A stretch of DNA of 64,000 nucleotides, taken from contig NZ_JACTAH010000001.1 in assembly GCF_014489115.1 (NCBI RefSeq), positions 310,001 through 374,000 of the forward strand, read 5' to 3'. The stretch is from Thauera sedimentorum (GTDB lineage: Bacteria > Pseudomonadota > Gammaproteobacteria > Burkholderiales > Rhodocyclaceae). The notes beneath the pieces are model-generated. The model was not told where the DNA came from and searched no databases. It saw nothing but the letters and a program-made list of their open reading frames with translations. This document shows positions 38,261 through 48,048 of this stretch, one piece after another. Made by a program: the position numbers and the translations under genes. Positions within the stretch are counted from its first letter, which is position 1. Each line of letters begins with the position of its first letter.

Positions 38261-39607
38261 ATGAGCGACCTGTTCGAGGCGCTGGAGCCGCCGCGCGTAC
38301 CCCTGGCCGAACGGCTGCGTCCGAAGACGCTGGACGAGGTGGCCGGTCAGCAGCACCTGCTGGGGCCGGGCAAGCCGCTGCGTCTCGCCTTCGAATCCGG
38401 CAAGCCGCACTCGATGATCCTGTGGGGGCCGCCGGGCGTGGGCAAGACCACGCTGGCGCGCCTCATGGCACAGGGTTTCAACGCGGAGTTCGTTGCGCTC
38501 TCGGCGGTGTTCTCCGGCGTCAAGGAGATCCGCGAGGCGATTGCCCAGGCGCAGGCCGCCAAGGCGCGCGGGCGCCACACCATCCTCTTCGTCGACGAGG
38601 TGCACCGCTTCAACAAGGCCCAGCAGGACGCCTTCCTGCCCTTCGTGGAGCAGGGGCTGGTGACCTTCATCGGCGCCACCACCGAGAATCCGTCCTTCGA
38701 GGTCAATTCCGCGCTGCTGTCGCGGGCCGCGGTGTACGTGCTCGAATCGCTGGACGCCGAGGCGATGCGCGGGCTGTTCGAGCGTGCGCGTGCAGCCGCC
38801 TGCGCGGAGCTGCCCTTCGACGATGACGCGCGCGACCGCCTGGTCGGCTTTGCCGATGGCGACGCGCGCCGGCTGATGAACCTGGTCGAACAGCTCCAGG
38901 TGGCGGCGGAAACCGCCGGGGTCGATACCGTTTCCGCGGACTTCGTCGACCAGGCGCTGTCGCGCAACCTGCGTCGCTTCGACAAGGGCGGCGAGGCCTT
39001 CTACGACCAGATCTCGGCGCTGCACAAGTCGGTGCGCGGCTCGCACCCGGACGCCGCGCTGTACTGGCTGTGCCGCATGCTGGACGGCGGCGCCGATCCG
39101 CATTACCTGGGGCGGCGGCTGGTGCGCATGGCGGTGGAGGACATCGGCCTGGCCGATCCGCGCGCGCTGGAGATCGCGCTCAATGCCTGCACCACCTACG
39201 AGCGCCTGGGCTCACCCGAAGGCGAACTCGCGCTGGCGCAGGCCACGGTGTTCCTGGCCAGCGCGGCCAAGTCCAACGCGGTGTACAAGGCCTATAATGC
39301 CGCCCGTGCCTTCGTGGCCGCCGACGAGTCGCGCCCGGTGCCCTTGCACCTGCGCAACGCGCCGACCCGGCTGATGAAGGAACTGGGCTACGGCAAGGCC
39401 TACCGCTACGCACATGACGAACCCGAAGCCTACGCCGCGGGGGAGAGCTACCTGCCCGAGGGCATGGCCGAGCCCGGCTGGTACCGGCCGACCCCGCGCG
39501 GGTTGGAGGCGCGGATTGCCGAAAAGCTCGCGAGGCTGCGCGAACTGGATGCCGCTGCGGGCGAGCCGTCCGACGAGGACGGGCCGCCGTCGCGACGCAG
39601 TCGTTGA
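38261..39607 (+). CDS. rarA: Replication-associated recombination ATPase RarA
   Basis: A 448-residue AAA+ clamp-loader-like protein. Walker A is WGPPGVGKTTLA, Walker B FVDEVHRFNK, sensor 1 GATTENPSFEVN, and the C-terminal tetramerisation domain has DPHYLGRRLVRMAVEDIGLA. It acts at stalled replication forks. It follows lolA by 13 bases. Confidence 0.95.
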   Translation: MSDLFEALEPPRVPLAERLRPKTLDEVAGQQHLLGPGKPLRLAFESGKPHSMILWGPPGVGKTTLARLMAQGFNAEFVALSAVFSGVKEIREAIAQAQAAKARGRHTILFVDEVHRFNKAQQDAFLPFVEQGLVTFIGATTENPSFEVNSALLSRAAVYVLESLDAEAMRGLFERARAAACAELPFDDDARDRLVGFADGDARRLMNLVEQLQVAAETAGVDTVSADFVDQALSRNLRRFDKGGEAFYDQISALHKSVRGSHPDAALYWLCRMLDGGADPHYLGRRLVRMAVEDIGLADPRALEIALNACTTYERLGSPEGELALAQATVFLASAAKSNAVYKAYNAARAFVAADESRPVPLHLRNAPTRLMKELGYGKAYRYAHDEPEAYAAGESYLPEGMAEPGWYRPTPRGLEARIAEKLARLRELDAAAGEPSDEDGPPSRRSR

Positions 39608-39623
39608 GGCAGGGGCGGGCGTG

Positions 39624-39887
39624 TCAGTGCTGCAGGGGATGGTCGGCCATGAAGCGTGCGCAGAGGTTGCGCGCCTGTTCGGCCTTTTCCAGATCGCCGC
39701 GCTCGGTGGCGCGCTCGATCAGGTCGAGCATGTAGTTGGTCAGCAGCAGCACCCCTTCGGGGGTCTGCACCAGTCCGCAAGCCATCTGCGCGGCCGCGGC
39801 GTCGGGGATGTCTTCATGTTCGGCGATCAGTGCCACTTCGTCTTCGGTAAGATCGCAGTAATCGAGGCAGTCCCGGATAGATAGCAT
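39624..39887 (-). CDS. Conserved small acidic protein, unknown function
   Basis: An 87-residue soluble, acidic, mostly helical protein (MLSIRDCLDYCDLTEDEVA and so on) with no known motif. GGAGGAG lies 7 bases before its ATG, which supports a real gene. It converges on rarA. It resembles hypothetical proteins of related betaproteobacteria, by memory only. Confidence 0.6.
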   Translation of the reverse strand: MLSIRDCLDYCDLTEDEVALIAEHEDIPDAAAAQMACGLVQTPEGVLLLTNYMLDLIERATERGDLEKAEQARNLCARFMADHPLQH

Positions 39888-40125
39888 CTGTTTCTCCTCC
39901 TGTTCTCTGGGGCCGTCTGCGCGGCTTGCTCAACATCTTAAGCCTATGTGATCGGGAGCCGTTTGCAAGAAATGTTTCGCCATGCAATGTGATGCAAGCG
40001 ATTGTTTTGTTTAATTAAATTTGTGCTGTGCGACATGAGTTCCCGTGCTCTGGAAAGGCTTTGCAAGCATGGGGATGGCGTACGATATTCAGAGCCGGCT
40101 TCAGCTCCCGGCGCCATGTCGATGA

Positions 40126-41445
<1,320 letters not shown>

Positions 41446-41458
41446 CCGCGCCACGCGC

Positions 41459-42841
41459 TCAGTCGTTGCGGCTCAGTCTCAGGCCGCGCGGCTGCAGCGG
41501 CGGCACGTAAGGCGGTTCGATGCGGGTGAGGATGTCGTAGTAGTTGCGGATGTTCTCGGTCATGATCACCGCCTCGCCGCCGCGTGCCGCACCCGCCTTG
41601 AGGCGCGCAGCGTATTCCGGGCGGGAGAGCAGCGGCAGCACCGTCTTCAGGCCCCACCACGAAGTGTGGTCGCGCTTCATGGTGCGTGCGATCGCCCGGG
41701 CGCCTCGCAGGTGGCCCATGCCCAGGTTGTAGGCGGCGGTGGCCATCCAGGTGCGGTCGGGCTCCTCGACCTCGTCGGGCAACTGGTCGCGCAGCATCGC
41801 CAGATAGCGCGCGCCGCCCAGGATGCTGTCGCGCGGCTCCAGGCGGTCGCGTACCCCGAGGCGGTCGGCGGTCTCGACGGTCAGCATCATCATGCCGCGC
41901 ACCCCGGTGCGCGAGGTGGCCAGCGGGTCCCACTGCGATTCCTGATAGGCCAGTGCCGCCAGCAGGCGCCAGTCGATACCCGTGCGTGTCTGGGCTTCCT
42001 GGAAGTGCGGGCGGTAGAGCGGCAGGCGCTCGCGGACGCGGCTGAGGAAACCGTTGATGTCCGAGTTGCGCAGGCGGCGTACATGGCCGAAATAGCGGTC
42101 GGCCACACGGGCCAGCTGGCCGCTCTCGCTCGATCCGGCGAGAAATGACTCCACCTCGCCGGCCAGCGGGTCAGCCGGTTCCAGCGGCAGCGCCCAGGCG
42201 ATGTGCGACTTCAGCGGGAGATCCCAGGCTACCGTGAGTTCGGGAAAGACACGCTGGGCGATGGCGAAGTGCAGCCGGTCGGTCGCCACCAGATCCAGTT
42301 TGCCCTCCGCAGCCTGCTCCAGCAGGGCCTGGTCGCCGTCGGCCACCGGTACATGCAGGTTGAGCCCGAGGACGCGCTTGCGCAGGCGCTCAAGCTTGTC
42401 GACCGGTAGCGAGCCCCGCCGCGCCGACACCATGCGCCCCGTCAGTTCGGCCTCGCTGCGGATCGTCCCGCGCTCCGCGCGTCCAACCAGCACGTAGTCC
42501 ACCTCGCGCAGTGACGCCGACCAGCGCAGCGGCAGGAGGTCGTTGCGTGCCAGCCCCGCGGCCGCCAGATGCACTTCGCCGTCGATGACCGCGCGCAGCA
42601 TCTGCGTCACGTCCGGATAGACGATGAAGCTGACCGGCACCTGCAACCGCTCGCCGAGTTCCAGCAGGAGATCGTGCTCGAAGCCGGAGCTGCCTTCCTC
42701 GTCCTGGCGGAAGGAGATGGCGTCGTGACGGGTCGCCACGCGCAGTTCGCCCAGCGTGCGGAAGTCCGGGATGCGCGGCGCATCCGCGGGAGTACAGCCC
42801 GTGAGCAGGGCGGTAAGCAGGATCAGGATCGGCAGTCGCAC
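41459..42841 (-). CDS. mltF: Membrane-bound lytic transglycosylase MltF-like
   Basis: About 460 residues. A lipoprotein signal (RLPILILLTALLTGC) is followed by a periplasmic solute-binding-like domain (about residues 25-250) and a lysozyme-like SLT domain with the catalytic Glu in AALAYQESQWDP. It cleaves murein to 1,6-anhydro products. I favour the GTG at 42841, which gives a compact lipoprotein signal; an ATG at 42898 adds 19 residues before it. Confidence 0.9.
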   Translation of the reverse strand: MRLPILILLTALLTGCTPADAPRIPDFRTLGELRVATRHDAISFRQDEEGSSGFEHDLLLELGERLQVPVSFIVYPDVTQMLRAVIDGEVHLAAAGLARNDLLPLRWSASLREVDYVLVGRAERGTIRSEAELTGRMVSARRGSLPVDKLERLRKRVLGLNLHVPVADGDQALLEQAAEGKLDLVATDRLHFAIAQRVFPELTVAWDLPLKSHIAWALPLEPADPLAGEVESFLAGSSESGQLARVADRYFGHVRRLRNSDINGFLSRVRERLPLYRPHFQEAQTRTGIDWRLLAALAYQESQWDPLATSRTGVRGMMMLTVETADRLGVRDRLEPRDSILGGARYLAMLRDQLPDEVEEPDRTWMATAAYNLGMGHLRGARAIARTMKRDHTSWWGLKTVLPLLSRPEYAARLKAGAARGGEAVIMTENIRNYYDILTRIEPPYVPPLQPRGLRLSRND

Positions 42842-42996
42842 GGGCTCTATCCGAATGTCGGGCGACGCGATTGTCTGTGAGCATGCGGATCCGGGCAACC
42901 GCGTAAGTCAAATTTAGACGGCGGTGGCGTGTCGCGACGGGCACTTGTGCGCAGGCAGTGCTATATTAGCCGGCTCTAAATTAAGGAGAGCTCCTC

Positions 42997-43368
42997 ATGT
43001 CCGGCAAGTCCTTCGTGCAGATCACCAACGACGTTTCCAAAGCCCTCGAGGCCTTGCGTGCCGAGGCGCCCGAAACCATGCAGGGTTTCGGCGCCATGGC
43101 CAAGGGAGCCCTCAAGGAAGGTGCGGTTTCGGCCCTGCACAAGGAGCTGATCGCGCTCGCCATCGGCGTGGCCTCCCGTTGCGACGCCTGCATCGGCTTC
43201 CACGTCAAGGCGCTGATCCGCCTCGGGGTGACCCGCGAGCAACTGATGGAAACCCTGGCCGTGTGCGCCTACATGGGCGGCGGCCCCACCCTGATGTACG
43301 CGGCCGAAGCAGTGCGTGCCTACGAGGAACTGCTGCCGCGTACCGCCAAGGCCAGCGCGACCGCCTGA
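42997..43368 (+). CDS. Carboxymuconolactone decarboxylase/AhpD-like protein
   Basis: A 123-residue all-helical protein with the AhpD-like active motif CDACIGFHVKAL (Cys-x-x-Cys and a nearby His). Such proteins act in peroxide defence as disulphide reductants, or as gamma-carboxymuconolactone decarboxylases; the Cys pair favours the first. AAGGAG precedes the ATG. Confidence 0.82.
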   Translation: MSGKSFVQITNDVSKALEALRAEAPETMQGFGAMAKGALKEGAVSALHKELIALAIGVASRCDACIGFHVKALIRLGVTREQLMETLAVCAYMGGGPTLMYAAEAVRAYEELLPRTAKASATA

Positions 43369-43457
43369 GGCAGATGAAGGTGTTGCGGGGCTGGTGCAAT
43401 TCGCCGAGCTTGTGCGTATAATGCGCCCTCCCGCAAATGCGGCATGTGCGGGAAAGC

Positions 43458-43550
43458 GGAGAGGTACCGAAGCGGTCATAACGGCGCCGACTCGAAATCG
43501 GATGGTCAGGGAAACCTGGCACGGGGGTTCGAATCCCCCCCTCTCCGCCA
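43458..43550 (+). tRNA. tRNA-Ser(CGA)
   Basis: A 93-nt class II tRNA. The acceptor stem GGAGAGG pairs with CCTCTCC, then G and an encoded CCA. The anticodon loop CTCGAAA gives CGA, a long variable arm (GGTCAGGGAAACCTGGCAC) follows, and the T-arm is GGGGGTTCGAATCCCCC. A -10 (TATAAT, 43417-43422) lies upstream. Its 3' end is the attachment site of the island that follows. Confidence 0.95.
43535..43550 (+). repeat. attL core of the tRNA-Ser island
   Basis: The 16 bases CCCCCCCTCTCCGCCA at the tRNA-Ser 3' end recur at 54633-54648. They bound an 11.1-kb segment that starts with an integrase gene. Confidence 0.82.
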
Positions 43551-43612
43551 TGTCTTCGTAAGCTGTTGAAGTTAAGGAATTCGCCTTTAGAGCAAGGCGT
43601 TTTTACCCAGAA

Positions 43613-43636
43613 CTTCTACACAACGCTTATACACAT
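43613..43636 (+). repeat. Putative integrase arm site, left
   Basis: Starts CTTCTACACAA and ends CACAT. It matches the sequence at 54546-54569 at 20 of 24 positions in the same orientation, and lies 62 bases from the attL core. Confidence 0.6.
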
Positions 43637-43699
43637 TGGCAGAGTTCAGCTTCATGAGCTTCCTAGCTCCCTATACTCGGGATCAGGAACTTCAAAGCG

Positions 43700-45463
43700 A
43701 TGCCAATGCTCCCCACCGGGCTCCAACGCCACCGCACTTCCGGCACGTACTACCTTCGCCGGCGTATTCCGACTGACCTGCTCAGCTGCTACCGCGGCAG
43801 AAAAGAGGTCGTCTTCTCGCTCCGAACCAAGGACTACCGCACGGCGCTCGAACGGCACCGTAACGAAGAGTCGCGTCTGACCGCCGAGTGGAACCAGAAG
43901 CGCCAGCACTTGGCCGACAGCGCTGCGCGCGAACAAGTCCAGGCGCTTGTTCGTATCGACGCCCTGACACCCGAAGCCATCGACGCCATCTGCAAGCATG
44001 CGGAGGCGGCCAGCCTTGCCGGTGACGAAGCGCGGCGTGAAAGCGAGACGCCCTACACGCTCGAGGAGATCGAGGACTACCGGGGCGGGTATGCCGAGGC
44101 CAACTCCCTCCTCAAGGCCGCAGTGGCCCTTGGCGACCATGACTTCCTGCGCGGCCCGCTCGAGCAGTTCCTGCAACTCTACAGGTACCGGGTCAACGCC
44201 TCTGATGCCGAGATGCGGCGACTGGCGCTGGCCTACGGCCGTGCAGCCATTCGGACGAACGAAAAGCTGCTGAACCGCTACGAGGGCAAGGACGAGCCCA
44301 CGCCGACGCTAGCCCGTCAGCTCGGCACGCCGATGCTATCGGAGGTCACCCAGGCCTATCTCGAGTACTACAAGAAGCTCGACAAGCCGGCGATGCTCCG
44401 CAAGGTCAATACGGTAATGCCCCTGTTGCTAGATATCGTCGGTGACAAACCGATCGGCTCACTCAGGCAAACCGACCTCGAAGACTACTTCGAAGCGGTC
44501 CAGCGTCTGCCGCCGCGGTGGAAGGATGTTTGTCGTCAGGAGGGCATCTCTGCCCGTGAGCTTGCCGCGCAACACCGCGCTGAAATGAGCAAGGGCACGT
44601 TCGACGGCACCTATCTCGCCGCCATGGCCCCCTTCCTAAGGTACTGTCGCCGCAAGTGGCAGGACCAGGGATGGCCCATGAGCCTCACCACCGAAGGCGT
44701 CCAGTACATCGGGACCCGCAGGGAGTCCGAAGGCGGGCAGCGTCATTTCGAGCAGGATGAACTCAAGCGCCTCTTTGAGGGTGCCGAGATGGCCGCCTTT
44801 GCGCGAGACACCTCGCAGGCGCACAAATTCTGGCTTCCGCACCTTGGCCTGTTTACAGGAGCTCGGGTCAACGAAATCTGCCAGCTCAATCCCCAGACTG
44901 ATATTCGTGCGGATGTTCGATCCGGCGTGTGGTTCCTCGACATCACCGACGACTCGGAGAGCCACAAGCACGTCGAGAAGTCGGTGAAGACGGCAGGGTC
45001 CAGACGCAAGGTTCCGATTCACCCGAAGCTGCTTGAGCTCGGATTCCTGCAGTACGTCGAGCGCGTCAAGGCGCTGGGTCATACGCTGCTCTTTCCCAAC
45101 TTCACACCGGTGGCCGGCAAGGCGTCACCCAAGGCCAGGTTGTGGTTCAGCAATTTCCTGCGCGACATCGGCCTGCGGGACGAAACACCCAATGCCCGTA
45201 TTGTCGGCATGCACGCTTTCCGTTCCACGCTTCTTCACCAAGCGATGGTGCAGGGCGTGGTCAATGCCGAGGCGATCACAGGCCACACCAGCAACGTCAC
45301 CAGCATCGAGAAGATTCAGGACGGGCAGCTGGACCAGGATGCCTCGCCTGTGGTGAAGAAGTACCGCGGAGAACTGCCTGTGGACAAGAAGCTGGAAATA
45401 CTGGCACGCATTGCCTACGACATCGCGTTCCATCTTCCGGCCGCGCCAGGGGTGGCTGACTAG
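43700..45463 (+). CDS. Tyrosine-type site-specific integrase
   Basis: A 587-residue recombinase. The N-terminus (GTYYLRRRIPTDLLSCY and an SLRTKD element) is of the DUF6538 type. The catalytic domain shows TGARVNEICQL (Arg), MHAFRSTLLHQAM (His-x-x-Arg) and GHTSNVTSIEKI (His). The Tyr nucleophile is probably in VVKKYRGEL. It lies 149 bases from the tRNA-Ser end it should recognise. Composition is less GC-extreme than the host genes nearby. Confidence 0.88.
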   Translation: MPMLPTGLQRHRTSGTYYLRRRIPTDLLSCYRGRKEVVFSLRTKDYRTALERHRNEESRLTAEWNQKRQHLADSAAREQVQALVRIDALTPEAIDAICKHAEAASLAGDEARRESETPYTLEEIEDYRGGYAEANSLLKAAVALGDHDFLRGPLEQFLQLYRYRVNASDAEMRRLALAYGRAAIRTNEKLLNRYEGKDEPTPTLARQLGTPMLSEVTQAYLEYYKKLDKPAMLRKVNTVMPLLLDIVGDKPIGSLRQTDLEDYFEAVQRLPPRWKDVCRQEGISARELAAQHRAEMSKGTFDGTYLAAMAPFLRYCRRKWQDQGWPMSLTTEGVQYIGTRRESEGGQRHFEQDELKRLFEGAEMAAFARDTSQAHKFWLPHLGLFTGARVNEICQLNPQTDIRADVRSGVWFLDITDDSESHKHVEKSVKTAGSRRKVPIHPKLLELGFLQYVERVKALGHTLLFPNFTPVAGKASPKARLWFSNFLRDIGLRDETPNARIVGMHAFRSTLLHQAMVQGVVNAEAITGHTSNVTSIEKIQDGQLDQDASPVVKKYRGELPVDKKLEILARIAYDIAFHLPAAPGVAD

Positions 45464-45934
45464 CTCTGTGCGATTGAGCGCCGCCGCGAGCTGCATGCGC
45501 TCAGGGTTGGGCAGCCAGCGTTGTGCCTAGAGCAGAGGCAATCACTGCTCGTGGTAGCGCGAATAGCCAGCGAATCATGGCGTCTCAACGGAGGAACGAC
45601 CGATCTTCGGTCTGAACGGTCATTCAAGTCTCGCCGCTGAGAGACTGCACTGCGGTGAGCAGCAGCCGTTTGTCGCGAGGCCGGACAGAAGCCCCGACTT
45701 GGTGAGCGAGAGGGAGAAATCTAGCGATCGTCCTCAGCGCTCACGGCATAGAGCCACCGAGCCAGACTTAGCTACGCCGAGCCGCGACGCATCGATCAAC
45801 TCACAAGCTAGTCGAAGCAGGCGCTACCCGCCTCAAGACAGCGGCAAGCATGTTCGACTAAACTAGCCCCGCTAGGCACCGTTACGTAGAGCTACTCGCT
45901 GACTGCCGCCCCATGACGTACCGATGAGAGTACA
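45464..45934. other. Intergenic stretch without a recognisable gene
   Basis: About 470 bases between the integrase and the methylase operon. I see short inverted repeats (for example GTCTC/GAGAC near 45630) but no credible frame with a ribosome site, tRNA or terminator. It should contain the promoter of the downstream operon. Confidence 0.5.
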
Positions 45935-46792
45935 TTGAGCCCGATTCAACACGATAGCCCGCGCCGGGATCTAGCCGAGACTGGCAACAAGAGCCATGGA
46001 CGCCCATTCCTCCGGTGGGCCGGGAGCAAGCGAAAACTAATCCCCGTCCTTCAAGAGTATTGGAGCGACTCGTATGGCCGATACGTGGAGCCGTTCATGG
46101 GTTCAGCGTGTTTATTCTTTCACTTAGATCCGAGTGCGGGATTACTAGGCGACATCAACGCAGAACTCGTCGAGTGCTTTTGTCAGGTACGCGCAGACCC
46201 GCAAGCCGTTCACGAGGAATTGGCCACTTATGGACATGGTTCTGATTTTTTCTATCAGCTACGCGAAAAGATTCCAGAAGAACTGACACCAGTTCAACGT
46301 GCTGCGAGATTTATCTATTTAACGCGGTACTGCTTTAACGGCCTATACCGGACGAACCAATTGGGACGCTTCAACGTGCCGTTCGGCGGTACGCGAACAG
46401 GAAAACTTCCGACTCTTGAGCAGTTAACGTTCGCCGCAAAAAAGCTCAACTCGGCAGAGTTAATTTGCTCCGACTTTCTAGGCACAATCGAACGCGTCCA
46501 ACCCAATGATTTCGTTTACCTGGATCCGCCATACTGGGTAGAAGGGAAGCGACGAACGAATCAATATGGACCAAAGACCTTCTGCAAAGACGATCTCAGC
46601 AGACTTAAAGCTGCTCTGGAGCATATTCACGAGCAAGGCGCGCATTTCGTACTGAGCTACGAGGACTGCGACGAGGCTAGAGAGATCAGCGGTTCATGGC
46701 ACGTAAAGCAAGTACCCGTTAGAAGAAACGTCGCTGGCTTTTCGCAGCACCGAAAGATAGAACACGAGATGATCGCAACGAACATTGCATAG
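45935..46792 (+). CDS. D12-class DNA N6-adenine methyltransferase
   Basis: A 285-residue Dam-like enzyme. The SAM motif is FLRWAGSKRKL, then EPFMGSACLFFHL, GDINAELVECF, and the catalytic DPPY in VYLDPPYWVEGKR. It methylates adenine in a short DNA site; Dam-type GATC is possible but unproven. No ATG is available before the catalytic domain; the frame can start at TTG 45935. It is the first gene of a tight four-gene run (2-base gap to the next) and probably marks self DNA for that system. Confidence 0.85.
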   Translation: MSPIQHDSPRRDLAETGNKSHGRPFLRWAGSKRKLIPVLQEYWSDSYGRYVEPFMGSACLFFHLDPSAGLLGDINAELVECFCQVRADPQAVHEELATYGHGSDFFYQLREKIPEELTPVQRAARFIYLTRYCFNGLYRTNQLGRFNVPFGGTRTGKLPTLEQLTFAAKKLNSAELICSDFLGTIERVQPNDFVYLDPPYWVEGKRRTNQYGPKTFCKDDLSRLKAALEHIHEQGAHFVLSYEDCDEAREISGSWHVKQVPVRRNVAGFSQHRKIEHEMIATNIA

Positions 46793-46794
46793 TT

Positions 46795-48048
46795 ATGACA
46801 AATCGTCGTATCGCTGTGATCAGCGACATCCATATCGGCCCCTTGGCTCGGAGCCGCGATCTTCTGCCGCCGGGTATGTCGAGCCCAATTGCGCGAGACG
46901 AGGAATTTATCGTGCAATTTGAAAAGTTCGTACGATCGAAAGACCTCGTAGCCGATTTTCTCGCTATTGCCGGCGACCTCTCGTGCAAAGCGAAGCCGGA
47001 GGAGTTCGAACATGCTTCTAGAGTAATTGAGAGGATTGCCGGTATTCTAACGGTTCCGATGGACCGAGTTATGTACGTTCCCGGCAATCACGACGTCGAT
47101 TGGACCGTCTTGCAGTTGGCCGACCCTTCGGCAGGGCCAACAACGAGAGATCTTAGATGGCGGCAGCGCTATGCCCCCATCACGGAGACTGATAATCTGT
47201 TCGCAAGGCGGACTCAAGTCTCATTTACTGGTCAATTATTCACCCCCCCCTTTGTTGGTTATTGGAGGTACGGTGAAGCGCTATTCGCAGCGGTAAATTC
47301 GGCCGCACACGATCGTCCGACCGAGGAAGTTCATCATGGCTTTATTCGAGAGGAAGCGGTCGAATGGCTTGGTGAGAACATTCCCACTCGTGATAGTGAT
47401 AATGAACTTCGCTGTCTCATTCTTCACCATCATCTGTCCCCTCATGCAAATCTTGGAAACGAAGCACGAGACTTCTCGACTTGCCAGAATGCGGACCGGC
47501 TGCTTGCCGTCCTACGGAAACTCGACTTTGATCTTATTCTTCATGGTCACAAGCACTATCCGCGATTTCAAACGGAATTGGTGGAATCGGATCATCCGAT
47601 ACTAGTGCTCGGGGCCGGCAGTTTCTGCGCGAGCCTAAATGGCTACGGCGGCGGCGTTCAAAACCAATTCCATTTCCTTACGATAGAAGGAAGATCTCCA
47701 ATCACGGGGAGAATATTTGGGGAATTGAGAAGCTGGGCCTACGTTCACCCGTCTGGCTGGTCAGAAAATAAGAAGGTCTATACCGCTGTCGATCATCTGA
47801 TTGGATTTGGCGGACCTCTGGATTGGCGCGAAATTGTTTCCGTGCTAAAGGAGCCAATTCGTGAAAAGGCGGCATCAGAACCCATCTTCAGTCTCGACCA
47901 GGTTTTGGAAAGTGGCCAATTGCGTTATGTTTCACCTGAGACCGCACGTAAAGCCATCGAAGAAATAGCACGGACTGAAAACCTCGATGTAAGTTGGGTC
48001 GACGAACCGCACATCTGCGCTTACATTCGCAGAAAGGAACTCCGATGA
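46795..48048 (+). CDS. Calcineurin-like metallophosphoesterase
   Basis: A 417-residue protein with a full metallophosphoesterase set: SDIHIG (Asp11, His13), AGDLS (Asp61), PGNHD (Asn98, His99), ILHHHLSPH, and HGHKHYPRF. The fold is shared by phosphatases, cAMP phosphodiesterases and nucleases such as Mre11/SbcD. The C-terminal 130 residues are an unassigned extension. It ends in an ATGA overlap with the ATPase gene. In this operon a nuclease or nucleotide phosphodiesterase role is likely. Confidence 0.85.
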   Translation: MTNRRIAVISDIHIGPLARSRDLLPPGMSSPIARDEEFIVQFEKFVRSKDLVADFLAIAGDLSCKAKPEEFEHASRVIERIAGILTVPMDRVMYVPGNHDVDWTVLQLADPSAGPTTRDLRWRQRYAPITETDNLFARRTQVSFTGQLFTPPFVGYWRYGEALFAAVNSAAHDRPTEEVHHGFIREEAVEWLGENIPTRDSDNELRCLILHHHLSPHANLGNEARDFSTCQNADRLLAVLRKLDFDLILHGHKHYPRFQTELVESDHPILVLGAGSFCASLNGYGGGVQNQFHFLTIEGRSPITGRIFGELRSWAYVHPSGWSENKKVYTAVDHLIGFGGPLDWREIVSVLKEPIREKAASEPIFSLDQVLESGQLRYVSPETARKAIEEIARTENLDVSWVDEPHICAYIRRKELR